Assembly: GCA_905195085.1 (NCBI GenBank)
Contig: CAJJUK010000006.1
Coordinates: forward strand, 1 to 43,039
Length of the DNA stretch: 43,039 bases
Direction: 5' to 3'
Origin: an uncultured Christensenella sp.
Lineage (GTDB): Bacteria; Bacillota; Clostridia; Christensenellales; UBA1242
Numbering within the stretch: the stretch's first letter is position 1; each line of letters starts with the position of its first letter. The notes below the pieces were generated by a model. The model was not told where the DNA came from. It saw nothing but the letters and a program-made list of their open reading frames with translations, and ran no database searches. Below, piece after piece: positions 8,004 to 16,497 of this stretch. The position numbers and the translations under genes were made by a program.

Positions 8004-8942
8004 TTATATTCTTTCAATAATTCTAAGTTTTGCACTTGTGCTTCTCGAATTTTCTTTTTGTTCTTCTTCTCCGGCAATGATTGGTTTTCTGTTGACAAGT
8101 CTGATTTTTGCCTTGTGTCCACAAATGCATATCGGTGTCTTTGGTGGACAAATGCATTTTGTGCTCTCAAGTTTGAAAACGTTTTTGACAATTCTGTCTT
8201 CAAGACTATGAAATGTCAAGACACAACCTCTTCCATTTTCGCCAAGCAAATCAATCAACTTCTCCAGAAGTTCGTCAAGACCTTCCAACTCTCCATTGAT
8301 GTATATTCTCAATGCTTGAAAGACTTTCTTTGATGCCCCACCACGAGAATAGACAACTTTCTTTGGCATGCTGTTTTCAATAATGTCACGCAATTGGAAT
8401 GTTGTTTCAATTTTTCCTTTTTCCCTTTGTTTGATTATGTTTTTGGCGATGCTTGTCGCAAATTCTTCTTCTCCATATTCTTTCATGATTTTGACCAATT
8501 CTTCATAAGAAAATGTGTTGACGATTTCTTCTGCTGTGACAACTTTTTCTTCTTTATCCATTCTCATGTCAAGTCTTCCGTCATGAACAAAACTGAAACC
8601 TCTCTCACCTTCGTCAATTTGATATGAACTGACTCCCAAATCAATCAAAAAGCCATCAATCCTGTCAATTCCGTATTGGGTTTTCAAAATGTCAGGGGCT
8701 TCTTTATAGTTTGATTTTATCAAAGTGACTTTGTCTTTGAATTTTTCCAGAACTTGTGAACTTTTTTTGATCGCATCACCGTCTCTGTCAAAAGCATAGA
8801 GATGTCCACTTTTCAATTTTTTTGCAATTTCAAAAGAATGTCCACCGCCACCAACAGTGCAATCGACATAAATTCCATTTGGTTTGATATTCAATCCTTC
8901 AATCACTTCTTCAAGCATGATTGGTGTGTGTTTAAATTCCAT
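8004..8942 (-). CDS. rsmH: 16S rRNA (cytosine-1402-N4)-methyltransferase
   Basis: RsmH (MraW) methylates N4 of C1402 in 16S rRNA with S-adenosylmethionine. The SAM-binding motif DCTVGGGGH lies at about 28-36, LIDLGVSSYQ in the middle, and the conserved TFHSLEDR near the C-terminus. The C-terminal segment PIIAGEEE-x5-NSRS-x2-AKLR is characteristic of the family. The 312-residue length is typical. The start has AAGGA upstream and an extended -10 promoter at 8961-8989. In most Bacillota mraZ precedes this gene. Here mraZ is absent and the cluster starts at rsmH. Confidence 0.96.
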   Translation of the reverse strand: MEFKHTPIMLEEVIEGLNIKPNGIYVDCTVGGGGHSFEIAKKLKSGHLYAFDRDGDAIKKSSQVLEKFKDKVTLIKSNYKEAPDILKTQYGIDRIDGFLIDLGVSSYQIDEGERGFSFVHDGRLDMRMDKEEKVVTAEEIVNTFSYEELVKIMKEYGEEEFATSIAKNIIKQREKGKIETTFQLRDIIENSMPKKVVYSRGGASKKVFQALRIYINGELEGLDELLEKLIDLLGENGRGCVLTFHSLEDRIVKNVFKLESTKCICPPKTPICICGHKAKIRLVNRKPIIAGEEEQKENSRSTSAKLRIIERI

Positions 8943-8960
8943 CTCTCTTCCTTGAACTTG

Positions 8961-8989
8961 ATTATATCACACAATCAAAAATATTCCAA
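8961..8989 (-). promoter_or_regulatory. promoter of the rsmH-ftsL-ftsI cluster
   Basis: TTGGAA (8989-8984), a 17-bp spacer and TATAAT (8966-8961) preceded by TGA form an extended -10 promoter. The -35 box abuts the terminator of the upstream gene. Confidence 0.65.
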
Positions 8990-9022
8990 TAAAAAAAGAG
9001 ATTGGTTTTCAATCTCTTTTCT
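8989..9022 (-). terminator. terminator of the CvpA-like gene
   Basis: Eleven-base arms AAAAGAGATTG (8994-9004) and CAATCTCTTTT (9010-9020) have a 5-nt loop and a T run on the minus strand. Confidence 0.9.
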
Positions 9023-9023
9023 T

Positions 9024-11945
9024 TTATGCAACGTCAAACAACAATTTGAGTGCTGTTCCAATTTCGCTTTCTGTTCCATAAACAGTTTCAATGGCAAGTT
9101 TAATGCTGCCACCATATTGTTCCTTATCTTCAGGACTCAACAAACCATCTCTTGATTCACTTGTGTCAATTAAGTGTTTCAAGTTGTTGATTGTTTCAAC
9201 AATTTCCTCTTCAGACTTATCTGTCATGCCATCAATAACTTCTTTGATGTTTTTGACATATTCCGCAATTGTTTCATTGCTTAATGTGATGTCCTTAACA
9301 CTGTCAGCAAGTGCAGTTGCAAAGTCAATGACTCCATCGAGTTCTGACAAGATCTGCTCGTAACTTGCATAGGTGTAATATCCATCAGTTCCAGACACAC
9401 CAAGATATCCTTTGACATCTTTAAAGAAATCATTTGTTGGATTTGTTTCATATGATGGGTTTTGTGTGATATTTTCGCCTGTCATATACCAAATGATATT
9501 TGCAAAAATTTCGTTGAACACGCCGTCTTTTGCACCATCGTTATAAGCATTAACTTTGAGTTCGTCCAAAATTCTTCCAAGTTGTTCAAGAGTCAAATCT
9601 GCATCACCTGTGACAGTTGAAAGCAAACTTGAAATTATTTCGATCACTTCTGCCTTCTCTGATTTGAGATTTGTCAAACTTGTGTTTGGTTGAACTCCTG
9701 TGATTTCGCTGATTGATTGGTCAATCATGTCAAAAATTTGATTTGTCAATCCTTCAAATGCTCTTGCACTGAAAACCGGATCAAGTGTTTCAGAAAGAAC
9801 ATTGTCTTCAATCATTGCATTCAAAACATCTTCCATTTCTGTTGTTCCAGAGAGCAAAGCTTTGAGATATGTCTGATTGTCAGCACCAACTGAACCTTTG
9901 TTGAGAGAAATCAAAACTTCTCCAAGATATTTGAGTTCTTCGTCCCAAACCATAACACCATTCTTCTCAGCAACTGCAGCATCTTCTTTGATTTTGTCAA
10001 TACTGATGAGTCCGTTTGTGTTTTCTTCACTTCCAAGTTGATCAACAAGTTGATTGAAAAGTTCGTTCAAATTCAAAGCCTTGAGTTGATAGATTGGAAG
10101 AAGCATATCAGAAAGTAAGTTTGGATTTTCTTCAAGTCCTGTCAAAACGCTGTCAAGCAAAGCATCAAAATCTCCGCCTTCACCAAGGTTGCTCAAGTCA
10201 ATGTTTTGAAGTTCCAAGATTGGGGTTTTTACAAAGTTAATAAATTTTGTGTAAGTGTCAAGTTTTGTTGTTGTTTCAGCTTCAGGAGTCAAATAAACTT
10301 CATCTCCAAGCAAGTTGAAATTATACAATGTCAAAATGTTGTCAAGCACATAAACATCATTTGGTCTTGTTTCTCCATTTGCTGGAAGAACAATGATTTC
10401 AAGAGTTCTGAGATTGTCAAGTGTTGTACCAAGTTGAGTGAGAACATTTTCAAGATCGTCAAGATTTGAAAGATATTCAATTGGATTTTCTGCTTGCATC
10501 ATTGCAGAAATGTCAACTTTTTCATTGATTGAAATGAAGTCATCAACTGCTTGCAAAATGTCATCAATCATTTGTTCTTTGTTTTCAATGTTTGTGTTGA
10601 GAGCAATTTCAAGGCCTTGGTCATTCTGCAAATTTTCTGAAATTGCTTCTGAAGCAAATTCCCCCAAAGTTTCAAATGTGTCATCAACAAGATTGAGTTG
10701 CAAAACATCTTGTGCAATTTTCTTTATTGACAAACTATTTTCACTGATCAAATTCAAAACACTTGTGAGCATGTCTTCTGTGTTGATGTTTTCAAATTTT
10801 GAAATTAATCCACTCTTGAACAATTCATCTGCAACATCAACAACGCTCAAAATGTCATGTTTCAAATATTCATAAGTATCAAAGTCAACACTAGTGAAGC
10901 GTGTGTATAAATCGTTGATAATGTCTTGTGCAATTTGTGGAATGTCCTGCAAATTCAATTCTTCTTTGAGAGTTTCAAAATTTACGACAAAATCATTTAT
11001 TGTGTCAGAAACTACTGTTTTGAAAAGTCCATTATTCAAGAATGTTTCAAGGTTTGTTTTTAAACTTGTCAAGTCAATAGAAACATAGTTTTTGTCAACC
11101 GCACTGTTATAAACAACAACAAAATCGTCATAAACATCTGCTGCTGTCAAGATTTCTTTTCTAAGTTCAATCTTTTCTCCATCAATTTCAAAATTTGAAA
11201 GTCCATCAAATAAAGCATGATCAAGACCACCCGCTCCAGCAATTTTTCCAACAACGCTGTCATTATAAGCAAAAATCACTTCTGAAACTTCTGGTGGAAT
11301 AACTTCGCTCAAAGACTCAGCAATGCTTTTCATTTTGTTGTTTTCTGTTGTTTCTTCACCATTTTCATTTGCATTAACTTCCAATGTCTGAGTCTGTGCA
11401 GGTGGAAGTTGAACAAGTTCTTCATATGTCTTTGTAAGTGATGTCAATGGTGCAAAAAGAACAAACAAAAATAAAAATCCTTCAACCATTCCAATGATTC
11501 CGCCATAGGCACGATATGGTTTTGTTTTTTCAAAATCTTTCTTTTTCTTTCCAAAAGCAAGTCTGGCAACAATAAGATAGATAATATCAAAAATCAAGAA
11601 CACAACCAAAGTCAAAAGAATGAACATAATTGGAGAAACTATGGCATTTGGAAGTCTTTCCAAAAATTCTGTTGCAGTTTCAAACTGAGAGATGTCGAAA
11701 TTCGTTTGAATCATCGAAATGATGTATTCACTTATTGTGTAATTTTGCCCATCAATAGGAATTGTGATTCCCAAAATTGCGTTTGTGATAGGTTTTGTGA
11801 TAAAGAAAGACACCACAACACTGACAACCAAAAACAGCAAGTGCAATGATGATCTTTTGAGACCTCTGACAAGTCCAGCAATCAAACCTATGAGCAGGAA
11901 TAAAACCAAAATTCCTATGGACACCCACATTATTATATCAGCCAT
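9024..11945 (-). CDS. CvpA-like membrane protein with very large helical extracellular region, 973 aa
   Basis: The first 160 residues look like a CvpA (colicin V production) family domain: hydrophobic segments at about 4-26, 30-52, 100-128 and 148-170, with GLIAGLVRGLKRS after the first helix. CvpA proteins are usually only 160-200 residues. Here about 800 extra residues follow. They are acidic, rich in Leu, Asn, Asp and Thr, with few aromatics and no Cys, and are predicted to be mostly helical. This part probably lies outside the membrane. I see no enzyme motif in it. The start has AAAAGGAG, and the gene has its own promoter and terminator. It lies between recF and the division cluster, so a role in envelope or septum biology is plausible but unproven. 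Confidence 0.75.
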   Translation of the reverse strand: MADIIMWVSIGILVLFLLIGLIAGLVRGLKRSSLHLLFLVVSVVVSFFITKPITNAILGITIPIDGQNYTISEYIISMIQTNFDISQFETATEFLERLPNAIVSPIMFILLTLVVFLIFDIIYLIVARLAFGKKKKDFEKTKPYRAYGGIIGMVEGFLFLFVLFAPLTSLTKTYEELVQLPPAQTQTLEVNANENGEETTENNKMKSIAESLSEVIPPEVSEVIFAYNDSVVGKIAGAGGLDHALFDGLSNFEIDGEKIELRKEILTAADVYDDFVVVYNSAVDKNYVSIDLTSLKTNLETFLNNGLFKTVVSDTINDFVVNFETLKEELNLQDIPQIAQDIINDLYTRFTSVDFDTYEYLKHDILSVVDVADELFKSGLISKFENINTEDMLTSVLNLISENSLSIKKIAQDVLQLNLVDDTFETLGEFASEAISENLQNDQGLEIALNTNIENKEQMIDDILQAVDDFISINEKVDISAMMQAENPIEYLSNLDDLENVLTQLGTTLDNLRTLEIIVLPANGETRPNDVYVLDNILTLYNFNLLGDEVYLTPEAETTTKLDTYTKFINFVKTPILELQNIDLSNLGEGGDFDALLDSVLTGLEENPNLLSDMLLPIYQLKALNLNELFNQLVDQLGSEENTNGLISIDKIKEDAAVAEKNGVMVWDEELKYLGEVLISLNKGSVGADNQTYLKALLSGTTEMEDVLNAMIEDNVLSETLDPVFSARAFEGLTNQIFDMIDQSISEITGVQPNTSLTNLKSEKAEVIEIISSLLSTVTGDADLTLEQLGRILDELKVNAYNDGAKDGVFNEIFANIIWYMTGENITQNPSYETNPTNDFFKDVKGYLGVSGTDGYYTYASYEQILSELDGVIDFATALADSVKDITLSNETIAEYVKNIKEVIDGMTDKSEEEIVETINNLKHLIDTSESRDGLLSPEDKEQYGGSIKLAIETVYGTESEIGTALKLLFDVA

Positions 11946-11960
11946 TTTGAATTCTCCTTT

Positions 11961-12016
11961 TCAAAACAAAATGTTTAAGTTGTTTTGATTATATAATATT
12001 TTTTTCTTTTTATCAA
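11961..12016 (-). promoter_or_regulatory. promoter and 5' stem-loop of the CvpA-like gene
   Basis: TTGATA (12016-12011), a 17-bp spacer and TATAAT (11993-11988) place the transcript start near 11981. The first bases of the RNA lie in a perfect 9-bp hairpin, TCAAAACAA (11961-11969) with TTGTTTTGA (11980-11988), that ends directly before the ribosome binding site. It could protect the 5' end or control access to translation. Confidence 0.5.
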
Positions 12017-12053
12017 CATTTATTATTGCTTTCAAGTTCTGATTTAAAGATTT

Positions 12054-13142
12054 TTAAGTCGTTTTAGAAATTTTTCCGTCTATTATTGTATATAATTTGC
12101 CTTCAATTTCTCTTTCATCCGTGCAAGTGATGAAGGTTTGAGTTCTATCTACAAATTTCAATAATCTTTTTTGTCTGTCAATATCAAGTTCGCTGAAAAC
12201 ATCATCAAGCAAAAGAATTGGATATTCTCCATTTATATTGAACATATTTTCAAGTTCGGCAAGTTTAAGCGACAATGCAACCGTCCTTTGTTGCCCTTGA
12301 GAACCAAAATTTTTGACTTCAACATCATTCAAAAAGATGTCTATGTCATCTCTGTGCGTTCCGATACTGGTGTAACCAAGTCTGAAATCTTTTTCGAGAT
12401 TTTTTTTCAACAACTTATCCATTGAAACTTCAAACTTTTCATCCAAATTCACTCCACAACCACACTTATATTTCAATGTCAAGTTTTCTTTTCCACCACT
12501 GATATATGAATGTGCTTTTTGAGAATAAGGCATGATCTGCTCAATAAACTTGTTTCTTTCAAAGGCAATGAATTTTGCTGAAGTAACAAGCGCCCTGTCC
12601 CAAATGTCTATTGTTTCTTTGACCGCTTCCAAGGTTTGGCTGTTTTTGAGAAGTTTGTTTCTGTTTGCCAAAATTTTTTCATATCTTGAAAGTTGATAGA
12701 AATATCTTTTGTTGTTTTGAGATATGTCAATATCCATAAACTTTCTTCTCTCATCAGGACTTTCTCTGACAAGTTTCAATTCTTGTGGCGAGAAAAAGAC
12801 AACATTGATTTCTCCAATCAATTCTCCAATTTTTCTTATTGGGAGTCTGTTGATTTTGATGCTCTTTTTTTGAGTTTTGTTCAAATTTATATCGATTTCA
12901 ACATCTCTATATTTTTTGTTGGCTTTAAGTTTGATTGAAGCGTTTTCTTCTCCCCATTTGATCAAATCTTTATCTTTGCAAGATTTGAAACTCTTTCCAA
13001 TGCAACAATAAAAGATGCTCTCAAGCAAATTTGTCTTTCCTTGAGCATTCTTTCCAATGAAAACATTGACCTTATCATCAAACTTGACATGAAGGTCAGA
13101 GTAGTTTCTGAAATTGTGAACTGAAAGGGTTTCTATCTTCAT
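12054..13142 (-). CDS. recF: DNA replication and repair protein RecF
   Basis: RecF is an SMC-like ATPase that loads RecA at gaps with RecO and RecR. Walker A GKNAQGKTN lies at about residue 33, the ABC signature GSQGQQRT in the C-terminal third, and Walker B LLLDDVFSELD follows it. The 362-residue length is typical. The reading frame can be extended to TTG 13145, but ATG 13142 is the natural start. No ribosome binding site is present, and a -10-like TAAAAT box ends 7 nt before the ATG, suggesting a leaderless mRNA. In most genomes recF follows dnaN on the same strand. Here it diverges from dnaA. Confidence 0.96.
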   Translation of the reverse strand: MKIETLSVHNFRNYSDLHVKFDDKVNVFIGKNAQGKTNLLESIFYCCIGKSFKSCKDKDLIKWGEENASIKLKANKKYRDVEIDINLNKTQKKSIKINRLPIRKIGELIGEINVVFFSPQELKLVRESPDERRKFMDIDISQNNKRYFYQLSRYEKILANRNKLLKNSQTLEAVKETIDIWDRALVTSAKFIAFERNKFIEQIMPYSQKAHSYISGGKENLTLKYKCGCGVNLDEKFEVSMDKLLKKNLEKDFRLGYTSIGTHRDDIDIFLNDVEVKNFGSQGQQRTVALSLKLAELENMFNINGEYPILLLDDVFSELDIDRQKRLLKFVDRTQTFITCTDEREIEGKLYTIIDGKISKTT

Positions 13143-13149
13143 CAATGGT

Positions 13150-13177
13150 ATTTTACCACAAAATTTTTATATTTCAA
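13150..13177 (-). promoter_or_regulatory. recF promoter, possibly giving a leaderless mRNA
   Basis: TTGAAA (13177-13172), a 16-bp spacer and TAAAAT (13155-13150) are followed by seven bases and ATG 13142. The gap to the start codon is too short for a normal leader with a ribosome binding site. Confidence 0.45.
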
Positions 13178-13183
13178 ACTTGC

Positions 13184-13212
13184 TTGACAATTTATTTTTT
13201 CCAACTTATAAT
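13184..13212 (+). promoter_or_regulatory. dnaA: dnaA promoter
   Basis: A consensus TTGACA (13184-13189), a 17-bp spacer and TATAAT (13207-13212) give a start near 13219. An imperfect hairpin (arms AAAATC and GATTTT, 13222-13261) fills most of the leader before the GGAG site. I see no perfect DnaA box in this 140-bp intergenic region. Confidence 0.8.
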
Positions 13213-13285
13213 TTTCGTATAAAAATCGCATCTTTGCCGACCATGATACTGTATGATTTTTAACTTAAATTAATCGGAGAAAACT

Positions 13286-14632
13286 ATGCAAGAGATAAGT
13301 GTAATTTGGCAACAAGTGTTGGAAAAATTGGAGCTTCGAATTTCGTCGGTTTCGTTTATGCTTTGGATAAAGACAATCAAACCAATTGAAATTGATGACA
13401 AAGACAATTTCATCATTGCTGCTCAATCAGTTTCTGCAAAAAATCAAATTTTGAGAAATTTTATCGACAAAATCAATGATTGTTGTTTTGAAGTTGTTGG
13501 AAAACCTTTAAAAATTGTTGTTCTTGATCCAAACGAAGAGATTGAATATCTCAAAAACAACAGAGTTGAAGAAAAGAATGTTTCTTCCAAAGAAGAAAAA
13601 AATCCGTTTGTTGAAAAGTTCACTTTTGACAATTTTGTCGTTGGAAAAAGCAACCAATTTGTCTATGCTGCAGCAAGAACAGTTGCCGAACACCCTGGAA
13701 AAAGATATAACCCTCTTTTCATTTACGGAAGTTCTGGACTTGGAAAAACTCACCTTTTGCATGCCATTGGAAACTATTTAAGAGAATATCAACCAAATCT
13801 AAAAATCAAATATGTCACTTGTGAACAATTCACAAATGACTATATTTCTTCGCTCTATTCTTCCACAAAAAACAAAGCAATCATGGAGTTCAGGGAAAAA
13901 TATAGAAATCTTGATGTGTTGATGGTGGATGACATTCAGTTCATATCAAACAAAAAAGAAACTCAAGAAGAATTTTTCCACACTTTCAACGAAATGACTT
14001 TGAGCAACAAACAAGTCATCATTTGTTCTGACAGACCTCCAAAAGAAATTGCCACTTTGGAAGATAGATTGAGAACAAGATTTGCAAGTGGACTTATTCA
14101 CGACATTCAACAACCTGACATTGAAACAAGAATTGCCATTTTGCATAAGAAAAGTCAACTTGAAAAATATTATGCTGAAGACGACGTAATCAATTATATT
14201 GCAGAACACATTGACACAAACATAAGAGAACTTGAAGGCAAACTCTCAGAGGTATATTTCCTTGCCACTCTTTCTGGAAAGAAAGTTGCAACAATGGAAG
14301 AGGTCAAAGACATCTTTTCAAATCAAAAAGAAGAACTCAAAAATGACCTTACTCCAGACAAAATCATCTCTGTTGTGTGTGATTACTTCAACATCTCATA
14401 TCAAGACATAACTGGCAAGAAGAAAAGCAAAGATATTGTTGAACCAAGAATGATTGCAATCTATTTGATAAGCGAACTTCTCAACCTTCCACTTGTCAAC
14501 ATTGGGAAGATTTTTGGTGGCCGTGACCACACCACAATCATGCATTCAAGAGACAAAATCACTCAAGATTTGAAGGTCAACAAAAAAACTCAGACACTTG
14601 TGAATGACATCAAAAATTCTTTAACAATGTAG
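13286..14632 (+). CDS. dnaA: chromosomal replication initiator protein DnaA
   Basis: DnaA binds DnaA boxes in oriC, opens the duplex and loads the helicase. Domain I is at 1-80, a short linker follows, then the AAA+ domain with Walker A GSSGLGKTH (about 150-158) and Walker B VLMVDDIQF (about 213). The C-terminal domain IV carries the DNA-binding signature GGRDHTTIMHS. At 448 residues it has the usual length. The start has a CGGAG site 8 nt upstream. The DnaA-box cluster follows directly downstream, between this gene and dnaN. Confidence 0.98.
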   Translation: MQEISVIWQQVLEKLELRISSVSFMLWIKTIKPIEIDDKDNFIIAAQSVSAKNQILRNFIDKINDCCFEVVGKPLKIVVLDPNEEIEYLKNNRVEEKNVSSKEEKNPFVEKFTFDNFVVGKSNQFVYAAARTVAEHPGKRYNPLFIYGSSGLGKTHLLHAIGNYLREYQPNLKIKYVTCEQFTNDYISSLYSSTKNKAIMEFREKYRNLDVLMVDDIQFISNKKETQEEFFHTFNEMTLSNKQVIICSDRPPKEIATLEDRLRTRFASGLIHDIQQPDIETRIAILHKKSQLEKYYAEDDVINYIAEHIDTNIRELEGKLSEVYFLATLSGKKVATMEEVKDIFSNQKEELKNDLTPDKIISVVCDYFNISYQDITGKKKSKDIVEPRMIAIYLISELLNLPLVNIGKIFGGRDHTTIMHSRDKITQDLKVNKKTQTLVNDIKNSLTM

Positions 14633-15002
14633 GTCTGACAAAGTTGTCAACAATCAAATTTTGTGTTGTGTATAACTTTTCTCACTTATCCCCAAACTTA
14701 TCCACATTCAAAACAATTCCAAAAATGCAATATTTAGTGGCAGACAAATGAAGTTGAAAACTATATATTGAAAAACAAAAATCAAAAGTCAAAGTTATAC
14801 ACATTTCCACACCGGCTTATTAAGAGTGATATTACTCAAATAAAAAATTTAATAAAATATTTTTAAGTGCGTGCGCATGGGCGAGAAAAATAAAAATAAA
14901 TTAATTATTTTTTGATTGTATTTTGACTTTTTTGAAAGTTGTGGTATAATGTTTGTGTAAGGTGAAAAAGTCACAAAATCAAAAGACTTAAGGAGAGAAA
15001 AA
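14633..15002. other. oriC: DnaA-box cluster and AT-rich unwinding region
   Basis: This 370-bp gene-free stretch holds DnaA-box-like sites: TTATACACA on the minus strand (14667-14675), TTATCCCCA (14686-14694), the perfect TTATCCACA (14698-14706), TTATACACA (14795-14803) and an overlapping ATTTCCACA (14803-14811). The last two are followed by a short CCGG strip and a highly AT-rich segment (14816-14867), the order known from basal unwinding systems of bacterial origins. A GC-rich island, GTGCGTGCGCATGGGCG, at about 14868-14884 closes the AT-rich segment. The dnaN promoter occupies the right end. Confidence 0.85.
14923..14950 (+). promoter_or_regulatory. dnaN: dnaN promoter
   Basis: TTGACT (14923-14928), a 16-bp spacer and a perfect TATAAT (14945-14950) lie about 50 nt before the dnaN start. 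dnaN can therefore be expressed independently of dnaA. Confidence 0.8.
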
Positions 15003-16103
15003 ATGTTAGTATCATGTCATGGAATAGAACTTTCAGATGCTTTCTTGAGTGTTAGCAAAGCAATTTCAAACAAAATCACAAATCCAATTTTGGAAGGAAT
15101 CAAAATCGTTGCAGAAGATGACACTTTGACATTGAGTGCAACAGACACAGAACTTTCAATTGAAAAGAAAATCAAAGCAAACATCAAAACAGAAGGTGAA
15201 GCTGTTGTTCCTGGAAAGTTCATCACAGAGTTCATTAAAAAACTTACAAACGAAATGATTGAACTTGAACTCAACGACAGAAATCAAATGATAATCAAAT
15301 ATGACGACAGTCAAAGCATCATTCAATGCTACAACGTTTTGGAATATCCAAGCTTCAAGAAACTTGAAAGCATGCAATATTTTGGAATTTCCAAAAAAGA
15401 CTTGAAAACAATCATCAACAAAACAATCTTTTCAGTTGCTGTTGACGATTCAAGACCAATTTTGAAAGGGGTTTTGTTTGACATTGACAAAAACACAATC
15501 AATGCAATTGCCCTTGATGGATACAGACTTGCAAAAGTCAAAAAGAACATTGTTTCAGATCTCACAATGAGCATTGTCATCCCAGCAAAGAGTTTGGCAG
15601 AAATTTCAAGAATTCTTGATGACAGCGATGAAATCATCAATGTTTATGTTGACAAGAGCACTTTGATGGTTGACTTTGGAGATACAAAACTCACAACAAG
15701 ACTTTTGGAAGGAGATTTTGTAAACTATAAACAAATCATTGCAGCAAACTATGAAACTGTTTGTGTCATCAACAAAGAACAATTTGAAGATGCACTTGAA
15801 AGAGCTTCTCTTCTTTCAAAAGTTGGACAAGGAAATTGTGTCAAATTTGAAGTTAAAGAGAAAAATCTTTGCTTAACATCAAATTCAGAACTTGGAAATG
15901 TCAAAGAAAATGTTCCAATCAACATGACAGGAAAAGAACTTTTGATTGCTTTCAATGCAAGATATTTCATTGAAAACTTGAAAGCAAACACAGATGAATT
16001 TGTCAAGATTTGTTTCAATTCCCCTGCAAATCCATGTGTCATTGTTCCTGTTGAAGGAGATGAATTCTTATATTTGATTTTGCCAGTGAGAATGATTGGT
16101 TAA
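15003..16103 (+). CDS. dnaN: DNA polymerase III beta subunit (sliding clamp)
   Basis: The clamp forms a ring dimer around DNA and tethers the replicative polymerase and repair enzymes. The 366-residue protein has the three repeated clamp domains, and the C-terminal LPVRMIG matches the conserved end that forms the partner-binding pocket. The start has AAGGAGAG six bases upstream. It is separated from dnaA by oriC and is followed by a good terminator, so it is probably monocistronic. Confidence 0.97.
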   Translation: MLVSCHGIELSDAFLSVSKAISNKITNPILEGIKIVAEDDTLTLSATDTELSIEKKIKANIKTEGEAVVPGKFITEFIKKLTNEMIELELNDRNQMIIKYDDSQSIIQCYNVLEYPSFKKLESMQYFGISKKDLKTIINKTIFSVAVDDSRPILKGVLFDIDKNTINAIALDGYRLAKVKKNIVSDLTMSIVIPAKSLAEISRILDDSDEIINVYVDKSTLMVDFGDTKLTTRLLEGDFVNYKQIIAANYETVCVINKEQFEDALERASLLSKVGQGNCVKFEVKEKNLCLTSNSELGNVKENVPINMTGKELLIAFNARYFIENLKANTDEFVKICFNSPANPCVIVPVEGDEFLYLILPVRMIG

Positions 16104-16127
16104 AAAAAACAATAAATTTCAAAAATA

Positions 16128-16163
16128 TTAAATACTTGACTTTTTGTCAGGTATTTTTTTGTT
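16128..16163 (+). terminator. dnaN terminator
   Basis: Arms AAATACTTGAC (16130-16140) and GTCAGGTATTT (16146-16156) pair with one wobble and are followed by T. Confidence 0.85.
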
Positions 16164-16189
16164 AATATTTCACTAAAGAAAAAATAAAA

Positions 16190-16258
16190 TTTGAAAAAAT
16201 TTTTCAAACTGTATATTTTCTCATGACAAATTTGTCAAAATAAAAACAAAGTTTGTTT
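16190..16258. repeat. three consecutive perfect inverted repeats between dnaN and rpmH
   Basis: Three palindromes occur within 69 bp: TTTGAAAAA-A-TTTTTCAAA (16190-16208), TGACAAATTTGTCA (16224-16237) and AAACAAA-G-TTTGTTT (16244-16258). They lie between the dnaN terminator and the rpmH promoter. They could be operator sites or cruciform-forming elements near the origin. I do not recognise a known binding motif. Confidence 0.5.
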
Positions 16259-16278
16259 GAAAATGATTTCATTTGCGG

Positions 16279-16307
16279 TTGACAAATCAAAATTTATTTT
16301 ATATAAT
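16279..16307 (+). promoter_or_regulatory. rpmH: rpmH promoter
   Basis: Perfect TTGACA (16279-16284), a 17-bp spacer and perfect TATAAT (16302-16307), as expected for a highly expressed ribosomal protein operon. The leader is about 48 nt and ends in AAGGAG. Confidence 0.9.
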
Positions 16308-16361
16308 AAGGCAGTAAACCTTTTTGCAATAGGATTAAAAACAAATTTAAGGAGAAAAATT

Positions 16362-16496
16362 ATGAAAAGAACATACCAACCTAAGAAAAGACAAAAACAA
16401 AAAGTTCATGGATTCCGTGAAAGAATGAGAACTAAGGGTGGAAGAAACGTTTTGAAAAGACGTAGAAACAGAGGAAGAAAAGTTATTTCTGCTTAG
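16362..16496 (+). CDS. rpmH: 50S ribosomal protein L34
   Basis: L34 is a very small basic protein of the large ribosomal subunit. The 44-residue sequence begins MKRTYQPKKRQKQKVHGFR and keeps the conserved GFRERMRTKGGRNVLKRRR region. A longer reading frame exists upstream, but ATG 16362 has AAGGAG seven bases before it and matches the family exactly. It is the first gene of the rpmH-rnpA-yidD-yidC operon. Confidence 0.97.
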   Translation: MKRTYQPKKRQKQKVHGFRERMRTKGGRNVLKRRRNRGRKVISA

Positions 16497-16497
16497 T

